Shown piece after piece: positions 24,952-34,004 of a stretch of DNA of 61,462 nt. The notes below the pieces were generated by a model. It worked only from the letters and a program-made list of their open reading frames with translations. It did no database searches and was not told the DNA's origin. The translations under genes were made by a program, and so were the position numbers. Origin of the DNA: DATFYM01 sp035315065 (GTDB taxonomy: Bacteria; Acidobacteriota; Terriglobia; UBA7540); the NCBI GenBank assembly GCA_035315065.1, contig DATFYM010000050.1, positions 1 to 61,462 on the forward strand, in the 5' to 3' direction. The stretch's first letter is position 1, and each line of letters starts with the position of its first letter.

Positions 24952-26472
24952 TTACTGGTCGCTGTCCTTCTTCCGCCGCGTCGACGCCTTGCGCGTTCCG
25001 GTCTTGGACCTCGGGGCTCGCTTGCGCGGTTTCCGTGGCGCGGGTGCTTCCGATTGAGGAACGGACGCAGTGTCCCCAGCCGGCACCGCTTCTTCTTCCA
25101 CCAACAATTCTTCCAGCGCCGGCTGGGTGTCCGACCAATCCACCTCGGGTGTGACCAGTTCCGGCTCCTCGATGGCTTCCGTAATCGGCTCGGGCACGGG
25201 CGTCACCGGAGCGAGTTCGAGTTCTTCCACCACCTCGGCTGCGACCTCTGCCTCCGGTTCCGCGACCGGCGAGGCGGCCATCGGAACCTCCGCACTGGCG
25301 ACGATGGGGAAAACGCGCCAGACCCCTTTACGATCGCGCTGCAGGCGCAGCCAACCTTCGCGCTGCCCTTCGTGCAACAGGTCGAGGAAGCCGCGAAAGC
25401 CGTACTGGCGCTCGTCGAAATTCTTATCGACGGCGCGCAGCGCCTGCCGGACATGACGCATATAGAGCGGGCGGTTGGGAGCCTTCTCACCTGCCGCCGC
25501 CACCGCCTGCTTCAAGATCGCCAACGCTTCCTCGCGCGAGCCCGCCGACTCCTGGGAAGGCGTGGGCGCGATCTCGGGCGCTTCGGGTGCCTGCTCCTCT
25601 GCCGGTGCGGCTTCCGCTGCTTCGGATGGCGCCTCGTGGGCCTCGGTGTCGGTGGCCGGCTCAGGGGCCGGCTCGGCTGCCGCCTCGGCGGATTCGCTTT
25701 CCACCGCCTCCACCAAGTAGCCGCGGCCCGCGCGGGTCAAACGAACCAAGCCTTCGTGCTCCATCTTCTGAACGAACTCGAGGAACGACCCCACGCCATA
25801 ATCGCGCTCGGTGAACGTGGGGTCGAGCTGAAGGATCGTGCTCTTCAGCAGACCCAGTTGCGGCGCCACCTCGCGGTCAGCCAGGATCTTGAGCGCGCGC
25901 TGAACGTTGGGCGAAGCGTTCGCCAGGGCCCGGGCTTCCGGACTGGGCCGCGCGGCCGCTGTACCGCGGCGTGGGGCGCGCGGCGTCCGCGCGCTTTCAC
26001 CGCTGCTCAACAGGTTCTCGTAGGCGATGAACTCGTGGCAGTTGCGCTGCAGGATACCGCTGGTGAAGTTCCGCCCGCCCACCACAAACACGCGCTTGTC
26101 GTACTGCTTCAGCTTTTCCACCAGAGCGATGAAATCGCTGTCGCCGCCCACGATGGCGAAGGCGTTAATGTGGGGGCGGTTGAAGGCCATCTCCAGGGCG
26201 TCGAGCGCCAGGTTGATGTCGGCGCCGTTCTTGTCGCCGCGCGGCGTCACGTTGCGCTGCACCATCTGCACCGCATGCTGCGTCATCTGGCGACTCTGCT
26301 CGCCGGCGCGCGGCCAGTCGCCGTAGGCGACCTTGGTCACCACCTCGCCCCGCTCCTTGAGCGCTTCCAGAACCAGCGAGACGTCGAGTTCCCGGTTCAG
26401 AGTGTCTTTGACGCCAATCTGGATGTTATCGAAATCGATGAATACCGCTAGCTTCAGCCGTTCTTCTGTCAC
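24952..26472 (-). CDS. NYN-domain ribonuclease-like protein with two OST-HTH/LOTUS domains
   Basis: 506 residues. The NYN/LabA domain (about residues 1-160) has the acidic residues of the PIN-like fold: VFIDFDN, KNGADINLALDA and AIVGGDSDF. Two OST-HTH (LOTUS) modules follow at roughly 195-265 (ALKILADREVAPQLGLLKST, SFLEFVQKMEHEGLV) and 320-400 (QALRAVDKNFDERQYGFRGF, LLHEGQREGW), separated by an acidic Ala-Pro-Glu linker. The C-terminus is a basic tail with RKPRKRAPRSKTGTRKASTR. The architecture predicts an RNA nuclease guided by RNA-binding LOTUS domains. Substrate unknown. Confidence 0.9.
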   Translation of the reverse strand: MTEERLKLAVFIDFDNIQIGVKDTLNRELDVSLVLEALKERGEVVTKVAYGDWPRAGEQSRQMTQHAVQMVQRNVTPRGDKNGADINLALDALEMAFNRPHINAFAIVGGDSDFIALVEKLKQYDKRVFVVGGRNFTSGILQRNCHEFIAYENLLSSGESARTPRAPRRGTAAARPSPEARALANASPNVQRALKILADREVAPQLGLLKSTILQLDPTFTERDYGVGSFLEFVQKMEHEGLVRLTRAGRGYLVEAVESESAEAAAEPAPEPATDTEAHEAPSEAAEAAPAEEQAPEAPEIAPTPSQESAGSREEALAILKQAVAAAGEKAPNRPLYMRHVRQALRAVDKNFDERQYGFRGFLDLLHEGQREGWLRLQRDRKGVWRVFPIVASAEVPMAASPVAEPEAEVAAEVVEELELAPVTPVPEPITEAIEEPELVTPEVDWSDTQPALEELLVEEEAVPAGDTASVPQSEAPAPRKPRKRAPRSKTGTRKASTRRKKDSDQ

Positions 26473-26635
26473 TGCTTATCCTTTTGCTGCACCGCGCCTC
26501 TGAACGCTGAGATCGAGATCACGCTTTCTCGGGGGTTGTTCACGGTGCCACTCAGTTCATTATATCCCAGAAATCCGTTTTGGAGTCTTCTCACGATCCT
26601 CCCTTTTCGTCGGCCTGAGCATAACGCAAAAACCG

Positions 26636-26655
26636 ATAACGCAAATTTGCGTTAT
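26636..26655. promoter_or_regulatory. Perfect 20-bp palindrome, possible operator
   Basis: ATAACGCAAATTTGCGTTAT is a perfect palindrome, with an extra half site ATAACGCAAA at 26621-26630. It lies about 165 bases upstream of the NYN gene and 100 bases after hicA. The size and symmetry suit a dimeric repressor site; no regulator is assigned. Confidence 0.4.
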
Positions 26656-26754
26656 GACAAGCCTAAGCCAGCCTTTGCTACCGACGGCTACCGCATAACC
26701 GGCGGCGGACATCGCGGGAGCGAGACGCCCGCGCTACGCCCTCTTGCATTGCTC

Positions 26755-26982
26755 TTACAGTTTCTCGATAAACTCCTCCCGCTGGACTTGGGCTTGTTGG
26801 AGAATACCATGCAGTGTTCCTACAGCCAGCTCCCGGTGGAGCGGCACAACACAGCCCACCGACCCTTGAGGCGTCTCCTTTCTCAGAACGATATGGCTTC
26901 CGCGCTGGCGAGTCCGTCTAAACCCTAATCGTTCAAGCGCGCGAATGGCCTGCTCTCCCGATATGCGCGGGAGCTTAGGCAT
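26755..26982 (-). CDS. hicA: HicA toxin, module 1
   Basis: 75-residue double-stranded-RNA-binding-like mRNA interferase. It has ISGEQAIRALERLGFRRTRQ, then GSHIVLRK with the catalytic His, and VVPLHRELAVGTLHGILQQA. It overlaps the upstream hicB by eight bases, so antitoxin and toxin are co-translated with the antitoxin first. Confidence 0.93.
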   Translation of the reverse strand: MPKLPRISGEQAIRALERLGFRRTRQRGSHIVLRKETPQGSVGCVVPLHRELAVGTLHGILQQAQVQREEFIEKL

Positions 26983-27184
26983 AAGTCGCCTCGAACGTCG
27001 TCAGCAATGGCCGCCCAACCTCCGGGAGCGGGAATTCTTCCAGGTAGAGCTCCGTAGCTTCTTTAAGGTTGGCGACAGCATCCTCAATCGTAACGCCCTG
27101 ACTCACAGTTCCCACTTCGGGGCAGGTGGCGACGTACAAGTCGTCTTCCCGGTGAATGACCGCCGTGAAGGTCTGCACTTTCAT
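26975..27184 (-). CDS. hicB: HicB antitoxin, module 1
   Basis: Starting at the ATG at 27184 (GAGGTACCCA upstream) gives 69 residues: VQTFTAVIHREDDLYVATCP, EVGTVSQGVTIEDAVANLKE. This is the partially degraded RNase H-like fold of HicB. No C-terminal DNA-binding domain is present, so autoregulation must differ from the long HicB forms. Confidence 0.9.
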   Translation of the reverse strand: MKVQTFTAVIHREDDLYVATCPEVGTVSQGVTIEDAVANLKEATELYLEEFPLPEVGRPLLTTFEATYA

Positions 27185-27312
27185 TGGGTACCTCTTTCTG
27201 ACTCCACCCACTCCATCTTGACTACTGTTGCAGAGCAGCAGTGCCGTTGGCCCCGCCCGACGCTGATCACGCACGCAAAAATGCCGGGCTACAGCGCGGC
27301 GCTACGAAGCTG

Positions 27313-28302
27313 CTACGTCAAGTTCTTCAAGCTCTCGTCGATCAACCTCTGCGTCCCCGCGTACGGCTCTCCGTTGCCTTCCCACTCCATCGAAAAATAA
27401 CCGCGATAACCGGCGTCCTTAGCGATCGCAAACGTCCGGGCCACGTCGATCGCATAAAACTTGCCCATGCCGTCGCCCTCTTCATCCTTCATGTGGGCAA
27501 TATTGTAAGCGTGCTTGAACATGGCGGTGACGGCCCGGTAGTTGAAGTCGGCGTTGCCGGTCATCATGGAATTGCAGAAGTCAGGGAGGGCATGCAGCCA
27601 GGGGTGATTCACCTTTTCGATCACCTGGACGATGAAAAAGGCGTCCTCGGTCAGGAGGTCATCGTTTTCCAGGTTGATGACGATGTTCTTCTCTCCTCCG
27701 TAGTCCGCCAATTGCCGCAGGCTTTCAGCGGCGCGATCGACGTCCGGCTTCACGCCATGAACCCCGGCCACGTGCGCGCGAATGCTGGGCGACCCGATGG
27801 CGACCGCCACATCCACCCACTTCTTTGCGTCGTCCACCGACTGGCTGCGCTTGGCGGTATCGGGGTCGTAGAAACTGTGGTGCCCGCCGCACGGGATATC
27901 CACCGCGTGCGAACCCGCCTTGGCGATGGCCTCCCGAAAATCGGCTAGGTAGCCGGGTTGCGTGGAAGCAAAGTGGTCGCCCAGCGGCTCGATAAGGTGA
28001 AGATCGAAACGCTCGACGACCATGGCGGGAAACTGTTTCAGGTCCATGCCTGGCTTCCGGGAATCACGGTCGTGGTTGGTGGGGCTCTCGATGAAGGCGC
28101 GAAAAGGCCACGACGCCACCGCCAAGCGGTCGCGCGGCTGGGTAGGAAAATCGAGGTGCGGCTCGGAAGCGCCCGAAGCCAGCGAACTTGGCGGGCCTAT
28201 CGGGTCTACCAGGCCCCGGCCTAGTCCCAAGGTCGAGGCGGCCACCGTTGCGATGGCAAGTGAAGATTCGCTGAGGAAATCGCGCCGTGATAATGGCTTC
28301 AT
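27313..28302 (-). CDS. Tat-exported sugar-phosphate-isomerase-like TIM barrel
   Basis: 329 residues. A twin-arginine signal, LSRRDFL, precedes SLAIATVAASTLG. The body is a xylose-isomerase-like (AP endonuclease 2) TIM barrel with VASWPFRAFIE, VDIPCGGHHSFYD, NIVINLENDD and the end YRGYFSMEWEGNGEPYAGTQ. Acidic residues at strand ends would bind a divalent metal. Secreted members of this family are frequent in acidobacterial and planctomycete sugar loci; substrate unknown. Confidence 0.87.
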   Translation of the reverse strand: MKPLSRRDFLSESSLAIATVAASTLGLGRGLVDPIGPPSSLASGASEPHLDFPTQPRDRLAVASWPFRAFIESPTNHDRDSRKPGMDLKQFPAMVVERFDLHLIEPLGDHFASTQPGYLADFREAIAKAGSHAVDIPCGGHHSFYDPDTAKRSQSVDDAKKWVDVAVAIGSPSIRAHVAGVHGVKPDVDRAAESLRQLADYGGEKNIVINLENDDLLTEDAFFIVQVIEKVNHPWLHALPDFCNSMMTGNADFNYRAVTAMFKHAYNIAHMKDEEGDGMGKFYAIDVARTFAIAKDAGYRGYFSMEWEGNGEPYAGTQRLIDESLKNLT

Positions 28303-28402
28303 CGTTAGCCTTGGCCGCCCTTCTGCTTGACTTTCGCGCCCTGAAATCGCACACTTCGATCTTTCTGCGATCCGTACCGCTCGATCCGCGAACGCCGGTC
28401 AA

Positions 28403-28896
28403 TAGTAAAGCCTGACTCGGGATCCCACATCAAAATGGGTTCGTATCAGAAACCCAACCCCAGATGTCATTTTTTGCCAATACAAATTTGGGTTCGTACC
28501 GTTTTTTTTATTTCCTTTAGCGGGTTTCTCGGACTCCTCGCTCAAGTCGTCCATCCGGTTTGCCTCGCAGCTCTGTTGCTTCTGTGATTAACCATAAATA
28601 ATGATCGTTTTCGGTTCTCGGTTCTCAGCTTTCACCTTTCAGCCGTCAGCGATCAGCTAGGAACATGTCGGAAGGGGGTTTCTTGCTGATCTCTGACGGG
28701 TGGTAGCTGATGGCTCCTTTCGCTGCCAACGGTGGCTTCGTTCCCGATTCCGATCGACCCCGATCCTTTGTTATCGTGCAAATCGGTGGCTTCGTTTTTC
28801 AAAAAAGCTCTCAGCTTTCAGGCGTCAGCTATCTGCTACGAGTACGCCAGAAGGGCTTTGAACTCTGAAGGCTCATAGCTGACAGCTCGTCGTGAC
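28403..28896. other. Intergenic region of word repeats
   Basis: No gene. 28440-28500 has two AAAT(T)GGGTTCGTA blocks. 28610-28730 has words such as CAGCTTTCACCTTTCAGC and TCAGCGATCAGCTAG. 28728-28830 is the first copy of a direct repeat that recurs after the neighbouring gene: GGTGGCTTCGTTCC, then TCCTTTGTTATC, then CAAATCGGTGGCTTCGTTTT. Confidence 0.6.
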
Positions 28897-29769
28897 TCAT
28901 TCCGGCGTACCAGTTGTTTCGTCGACTTCCTCCAGCAGCTTCCAGTTGTTGATCATCTGATCGTATTCATGGGGCTGGCCGGGGACGCCCAGCTTGAAAT
29001 TTCCCCGTTGATATTTCTCCCGCGGGATCACCAGCCACCCCGCTTCAGGCAGTTTCATAAGAATCATCTTCGCTCGGGTGAGCCCTTTCAATCCTTCGAG
29101 GTGCGTGTAACCGAGCGTTCCCCGCGAGGTTGCACGTCCCAACTGGCAGACGATGCCCCGCACCAGCACCTCCCGAAACCTCATCTCCTGGCCGGCCAAA
29201 TCGACCTCATAGGGACATTCGGCCTTCAGCGCCACGACGAGATCCCATTTCGCTTTGTACTCCATCTGACGCGCGGCCATCTCCGCCCTTCGCGCCTCCC
29301 TTGCCTCCGCCGACGGCCTCCTGAGCGTGTACGCTTTCGGGCGGCTACGGCCGGGCGGAAAGCCCAAGCCGGCGGCAATCTGCCTTACTCGCTCGCGGGT
29401 AAGTCCGAAGCGCCGTCCAATCTCTTGGAACGTGACGCGCTCGGTTCCCAGTAACTCTTTGATCTGCTCCGAGTGGACGTGGACGGCCGACTGTTGATGA
29501 TGGACGGATTGCAGCCGACCAGGGAGCCCTACCCATCCGCAAGTACATGTGGTGGATTCGGCCCGACGCGTATACTTCCTCGGCCCCGGCCGCACCTGGC
29601 TGCCCTCACTGACTTGGGTTACGGGTGCCCCCCCGTTCGGACCATTCGATCCTGGTCCCTGCTGCGGCCCATTCTGGGCTTCGTTTGGCTCACTTACCGC
29701 GGTTGCGGTGGAAGCAATCGATTCCGCCTCCTGCTGGACACCCTGTTGGACTTCGTTTTGCTCACTCAC
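28897..29769 (-). CDS. Helix-turn-helix protein with sigma-region-4-like motif, unknown
   Basis: 290 residues. An N-terminal ~65 residues are Gln/Asn/Gly/Pro rich and probably disordered. A CTCGW motif with nearby histidines (VHHQQSAVHVHS) could be a small zinc site. VTFQEIGRRFGLTRERVRQI near residue 115 matches the helix-turn-helix of sigma-factor region 4. The C-terminal half has a predicted winged-helix-like segment, LEGLKGLTRAKMILMKLPEA. I do not recognise a family. The gene is surrounded by long direct repeats on both sides, which suggests it may be a moving or duplicated unit. Confidence 0.7.
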   Translation of the reverse strand: MSEQNEVQQGVQQEAESIASTATAVSEPNEAQNGPQQGPGSNGPNGGAPVTQVSEGSQVRPGPRKYTRRAESTTCTCGWVGLPGRLQSVHHQQSAVHVHSEQIKELLGTERVTFQEIGRRFGLTRERVRQIAAGLGFPPGRSRPKAYTLRRPSAEAREARRAEMAARQMEYKAKWDLVVALKAECPYEVDLAGQEMRFREVLVRGIVCQLGRATSRGTLGYTHLEGLKGLTRAKMILMKLPEAGWLVIPREKYQRGNFKLGVPGQPHEYDQMINNWKLLEEVDETTGTPE

Positions 29770-29822
29770 CTCTGTTGTACCTCCTTTCTTTTTGCTCTTT
29801 AGTATCCTTAGCTGGCTTCTCC

Positions 29823-30180
29823 ATGGGTTCGTTCCTGCTTTTCATCCATCGACTTCCTTTGTTTTCAAGCAAATCCGTGGCTTCGTTTTTCCAAAAGCTA
29901 TCAGCGGTGAGCCATCAGCCATCAGCTTCCAGATCCCCGAGGTGCGTCTTGTTCTTCACTTTTGCCATTTGCCTTTTGCCATTCCTTTCTTTTCTTGGCC
30001 TACGGCCTTCTGGTCCTCCTCACCCCCAAAACGGTGGCTTCGTTCCTCGTTCCTTGAAGGGCCGTTCCTTTGTTATCAATCAAATCGGTGGCTTCGTTTT
30101 TCAAAAGCTCTCAGCTCTCAGCCCTCAGCTATCAGCACAACGAACCGGTTTTCTTGCTGAGCGCTGACGGCTGATGGCAC
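29823..30180. repeat. Two further copies of the GGTGGCTTCGTT direct repeat
   Basis: Copy B (29823-29915) and copy C (30029-30140) share with 28728-28830 the order GG(T/G)GGCTTCGTTCC-like, TCCTTTGTT, CAAATC(C/G)GTGGCTTCGTTTT, AAAAGCT(C)TCAGC. B is more diverged than A and C. All three point the same way. A TCAGC/GCTGA word hairpin follows each copy. Confidence 0.75.
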
Positions 30181-30239
30181 TCTCTTTTGCCTTTTGCCTT
30201 TCTTTCTTCCTGCCGACCGCCGACTGCTGACGGCGGAAA

Positions 30240-30480
30240 GAGAAAGGAAGGGGGTGGACGCCTACCGCAGGGCTTTCGCCCTGGGCTAAATCATGTCGCC
30301 GCTCCGCGGCTTCCCCTTGCCATGATGCACGGGGGTTCGGGATTGGGGGTTCGGGGTTCGCAGAACAAATTCCGGAACCGCAATCTTCCTCCGCGAATCC
30401 CGAACCCCGGAATACGTCACCGTAATTATGAAACACCAGGACTAAGCATGCCAGATCCCTCGGAAAAAGATCCTGTCATT
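30240..30480. repeat. Intergenic palindromes including a GGGTTCGGG word hairpin
   Basis: 30268-30315 has GCAGGGCTTTCGCCCTG and GCCGCTCCGCGGC short hairpins. 30329-30412 has the left arm GGGTTCGGGATTGGGGGTTC and the right arm GCGAATCCCGAACCCCGG. The second family recurs at 42957-43046. From here to 30900 I see no gene. Confidence 0.65.
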
Positions 30481-30904
30481 CTAACCTCGAGCGCCCACGC
30501 CGTGGTGCCCCGGGCAAGTTCTGGGAAAGCGTAGCACCTTCTCGTTGAAACCCTTGGGACGTGCAAATCGATAAAAGAGATTCCACATGTGAATGCTACA
30601 CGAACAGCAATCTTTTGTCAAGTAAAAATTTAGTCGAATTGTTCTATATCCTCTGAGGGCTCTGGGGAATCGATGGCCGCTTAGGCCCGCTCAGGATTGA
30701 CGATGACGGCCACTCTGCTGTCCCAAACCCCTCGTCCGTTGCCTCAGATTGTTGGTGCCTTGCCCAACGGACCACCAAGACGCGGCTAGGGATCGGTGGC
30801 TGGTGGCTATCAAGACAAGATGAGGGTCGGAGGTTGAAGCTTCAAGAGTCAAGGCATGTCCCTGCCTTCGCTTTTTCGACCTTCGCCCGTGGGTGGTGGT
30901 GTCA

Positions 30905-31080
30905 TTTGGGGAAGAATGGAATCCACAGATTACGCAGATTTCGGAGATTAGGATGAAGAAGGTGCCTGCTCGACGAAGAGTAACCAGCAAATGGTGGCTT
31001 CATTGGAGTTGTGACAACGCCGAGACGTTTTCTGCCGCTCTTTTCTAAATCTGAGAAATCTGCGTAATCTGTGGATCCTC
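30905..31080. repeat. Inverted repeat of the ATCCACAGATTACGCAGATT type
   Basis: Left arm GGAATCCACAGATTACGCAG plus ATTTC; right arm GAAATCTGCGTAATCTGTGG plus ATCC. The arms are near-perfect complements over about 22 bases with a ~110-base loop. A half arm, TATAATCTGTGGATT, lies at 45942-45956 just upstream of the GMC oxidoreductase. Confidence 0.85.
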
Positions 31081-31184
31081 TTCTTTGGGTCAAATGACAC
31101 CATTACCCGCCCTTGGACTTTATTGCAGTCGCGGGCGCTCTGTGGTGAAATGTGCTTTGCCAACGGACGGCCACGGAGGACTTG

Positions 31185-32390
31185 ATGCCGGATTCCATTC
31201 GAGTTGGGCTGGCGGGCGCCCGATTTGCTGCCCGCTTTCACTGGAAGGGATACCAGCGGGTATACGGCGTGCCGGTGGAAGTGGTGGGCGTTACCTCGCG
31301 CTCGGCGGAATCGCGTCAGGAGTTTGCGCGCGAGTACGGGCTGAAGGCTTACGCGACCTTCGACGAACTCTGCGAGGACTGCGACGTCGTCGATATCTGT
31401 GCGCCGGGCTACGCCCATGAGGAGCTTGCTGTCCGGGCCCTGGAGCGCGGCAAACACGTGGTGATCGAAAAGCCCTTTACCGGCTATTACGGGCCGGCGG
31501 GAGAGGCGGCGGTCCCGCCTTGGCGGGACCGCGGCGACGACTTTTCCAAAGAAGCCATGCTGGCGGGCGCGATTGAGAGTTGCGATCGCATCCTCGCCGC
31601 GGCCCGCCAAGCCGGTCGGCTGATCTGCTACGCCGAGAACTGGGTGTACGCGCCGGCCGTCCAGAAGGAGCGCGAGATTCTGGTGAAGAGTGGAGGCCAG
31701 ATCCTCTGGATCATCGGCGACGAGTCGCACAGCGGTTCGCACTCGCCCTATTACGGCATCTGGAAGTACTCGGGCGGCGGGTCGCTGGTCGGCAAGGCCT
31801 GCCACCCGCTCTCGGCGGCGCTCTACCTTAAGCGGGCAGAAGGCGAAGCGCGCCACGGCCGGCCGCTGCGGCCCGCCACGGTGAGCGCGCGCACGCACGA
31901 GATCACCAAGCTCAAGGGCTTTCGCGACGAGGGCCACCTGCGCACCGGCTACCACGACATCGAAGACTACGGCCAGATGCACCTCACCTTCGACGACGGT
32001 ACGGTGGCGGATATCTTCGCTTCGGAACTGGTGCTGGGCGGCGTGCACAACTGGCTGGAGGTCTTCGCCAACAACCACCGGACGCGCTGCAACCTGAATC
32101 CCATCGATGCGCTCGAGACCTACAATCCGCGCGAGGATCTGCTGAAGGATGTTTACGTGACGGAGAAGATCGGGACCAAGCAGGGCTGGAGCCATCCCGC
32201 GCCCGACGAAGACTGGCAGCACGGCTACCCGCAGGAGTTCCAGGATTTCGTCGAGAGCATCCACGCCAACCGTGAGCCCCAATCGGGCGGCGCGTTGGCC
32301 CGCGACACCATCGCCACGCTGTACGCGGCCTACCTCTCCGCTGAGCGCCGCGGGGCCGAGGTGGAGATTCCGGAAAGCGGAAGGCAGTAG
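31185..32390 (+). CDS. Gfo/Idh/MocA-family oxidoreductase
   Basis: 401 residues starting at the ATG at 31185 behind GGAGG. The N-terminal Rossmann fold has RVGLAGARFAARFH, the family sequence VVDICAPGYAHEELAVRALE and the catalytic EKP in HVVIEKPFTG. The C-terminal beta domain has GGSLVGKACHPLSAALYL and ends near the substrate loop. These enzymes use NAD(P) to oxidise sugars or cyclitols. A palindromic insert at 31509-31532 encodes AAVPPWRD in a surface loop. The tail ESGRQ and its TAG stop are encoded by GGCAGTAGGC repeat DNA. Confidence 0.9.
   Translation: MPDSIRVGLAGARFAARFHWKGYQRVYGVPVEVVGVTSRSAESRQEFAREYGLKAYATFDELCEDCDVVDICAPGYAHEELAVRALERGKHVVIEKPFTGYYGPAGEAAVPPWRDRGDDFSKEAMLAGAIESCDRILAAARQAGRLICYAENWVYAPAVQKEREILVKSGGQILWIIGDESHSGSHSPYYGIWKYSGGGSLVGKACHPLSAALYLKRAEGEARHGRPLRPATVSARTHEITKLKGFRDEGHLRTGYHDIEDYGQMHLTFDDGTVADIFASELVLGGVHNWLEVFANNHRTRCNLNPIDALETYNPREDLLKDVYVTEKIGTKQGWSHPAPDEDWQHGYPQEFQDFVESIHANREPQSGGALARDTIATLYAAYLSAERRGAEVEIPESGRQ
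31509..31532. repeat. Palindrome inserted in frame in the Gfo/Idh gene
   Basis: GCGGTCCCGCC, two bases, GGCGGGACCGC: eleven-base perfect arms inside a coding sequence, adding about 10-15 residues between the EKPF motif and the FSKEAML helix. The word matches the GGCGGGAGCGTCCCGC family seen intergenically at 23658-23776. Confidence 0.8.
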
Positions 32391-32418
32391 GCGGAAGGCA
32401 GCAGGCAGCAGGCAGTGG
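32378..32418. repeat. GGCAGTAGGC word arm at the end of the Gfo/Idh gene
   Basis: Carries GGAAGGCAGTAGGCGGAAGG and CAGCAGGCAGCAGGCAGTGG. The Gfo/Idh stop codon is within it. The complementary words (CGCCTACTGCCTAATGC) lie beyond the MFS gene near 33965. Confidence 0.8.
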
Positions 32419-32585
32419 ATGACAGACTTGGCGCCAGTTTAGGCGTGGGAACCACTATGGGAGAGCCATCCGCATCCCGACCGTCGCAAGAAGGGCGCCG
32501 TTACCTGTCATAGATTCAATTCGCGAACTGAAGAACTTCCTGTATACTCCGTCCGTTCCACACTCGATCCGCCGGAGACACTTGA

Positions 32586-33878
32586 GTGGCCAGAGCTATG
32601 TCACGCGCGATCGCGCCCGCTGCGGCTCAGCTCACAGAGCATACGGAGCGTCACATTGCCTTGCGTCTGCTTCCATTCCTTTTCATACTCTACATCACCA
32701 ATTACCTTGATCGCACCAGCGTGGCCTATGCCGCGATCGGAATGTCTCGCGAGCTTGGATTCGGCGACCGCGTGTTTGGAATGTCAGCCGGCATTTTCTT
32801 CATCAGCTATATGGCCTTGCAGATACCCGGCGCCTTGCTGGTCGAACGCTGGAGCGCGCGTCGGATGATTTCTGCGACCATGTTCGCTTGGGGGTCGCTG
32901 ACGGCGCTGACCGCACTGGTGCACAGCCCAGCTCAACTGTACCTGGCGCGCTTTGTCTTAGGCGCGGCCGAGGCCGGTTTCTTCCCCGGGGTCATCGTTT
33001 ATCTGAGCCACTGGTTTGTGCACGAAGACCGCGCGAAGGCAACGAGCAACTTCATGGCTGCAATCCCGCTGTCATTCGTCCTGGGATCGCCAATCGCGGG
33101 CTGGATTCTCGGCCATCGCTGGTTCGCCGTCGAGGGCTGGCGCTGGCTGTTCGCCCTGGAGGGGTTGCCGGCCATCCTGCTGGGGCCGGTCGCGTTCTTC
33201 TACTTAACGGACTGGCCCGGCGAAGCCACCTGGCTCGCTCTCGAGCAGCGGCAGTGCATTGAACAAAAGCTGCGCGAGGAAAAGCCCGTCAGCACGCAAG
33301 CGATCACCATGAGTCAGGCCCTCCGGTCTCGCACCACTCTGTTGCTGGCTTCGGCGACCTTCCTCAATTATTTCGTACTTTACACCTTCGTTTTCTGGTT
33401 CCCGACGATGCTGAAACGCCAGTCAGGATTCTCAGATGTGCATGTCGGCCTCCTCGGAGCCGTGCCATACCTGGTAACCTTCATCGCGATGCAGGTCAAC
33501 GGATGGCATTCCGACAAGAGCCACGAAAGACACTGGCACTCAGCGGCACCGTTGTTCGTGGCGGCAACCGCATTGCTGGGCCTCATCAGTCAACCCCGCT
33601 CAATTGCGCTCTTACTCGCATTGTTCACCTTGGTGTGTATGGCCTACGCTTATCTCCCGACATTCTGGGCGATCCCGACCGAAATCCTGAGCCAATCGGC
33701 CGCAGCGGCAGCAGTTGGAATGATCAATGCTGTCGGCAGCGCTGCGGGTTTTGCCGGCCCTTACCTGTTTGGCTACTTGAATGCTCGAACGGGATCATTT
33801 TCGTATGGGCTGGCCCTGATGATGGTCTCAGCGCTTGCCGGAGGTCTGTTGATACTGTGTACTCCGAGGAGCGCTTAA
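32586..33878 (+). CDS. MFS transporter, anion:cation symporter type
   Basis: 430 residues with about 12 hydrophobic helices. The first helix carries LFILYITNYLDRTSVAYAAI, typical of the ACS subfamily that moves sugar acids such as galactonate, glucarate or tartrate with protons. ARFVLGAAEAGFFPGVIVYL is the conserved loop/helix 4-5 region, and a helix 7-8 loop has HSDKSHERHWH. The start is a GTG at 32586 or the ATG at 32598. It follows the Gfo/Idh oxidoreductase by ~195 bases; a shared role in sugar-acid use is plausible. Confidence 0.88.
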   Translation: MARAMSRAIAPAAAQLTEHTERHIALRLLPFLFILYITNYLDRTSVAYAAIGMSRELGFGDRVFGMSAGIFFISYMALQIPGALLVERWSARRMISATMFAWGSLTALTALVHSPAQLYLARFVLGAAEAGFFPGVIVYLSHWFVHEDRAKATSNFMAAIPLSFVLGSPIAGWILGHRWFAVEGWRWLFALEGLPAILLGPVAFFYLTDWPGEATWLALEQRQCIEQKLREEKPVSTQAITMSQALRSRTTLLLASATFLNYFVLYTFVFWFPTMLKRQSGFSDVHVGLLGAVPYLVTFIAMQVNGWHSDKSHERHWHSAAPLFVAATALLGLISQPRSIALLLALFTLVCMAYAYLPTFWAIPTEILSQSAAAAAVGMINAVGSAAGFAGPYLFGYLNARTGSFSYGLALMMVSALAGGLLILCTPRSA

Positions 33879-34004
33879 ATAAGACACCCAACCCAGACCG
33901 CCTGGGAAGCCTACTACGCGCACTCGCCAGACCTCCTTCGACGGTGTTTCTGCTTTTCGTTTTTCGCCTACTGCCTAATGCTTACCGCCTCATCCCGGCC
34001 CGAG

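Noticed and set aside
24874..26451. 525-codon open frame on the plus strand opposite the NYN gene
   Set aside because: Arg/Leu-rich low-information translation, antisense to a gene with clear domains.
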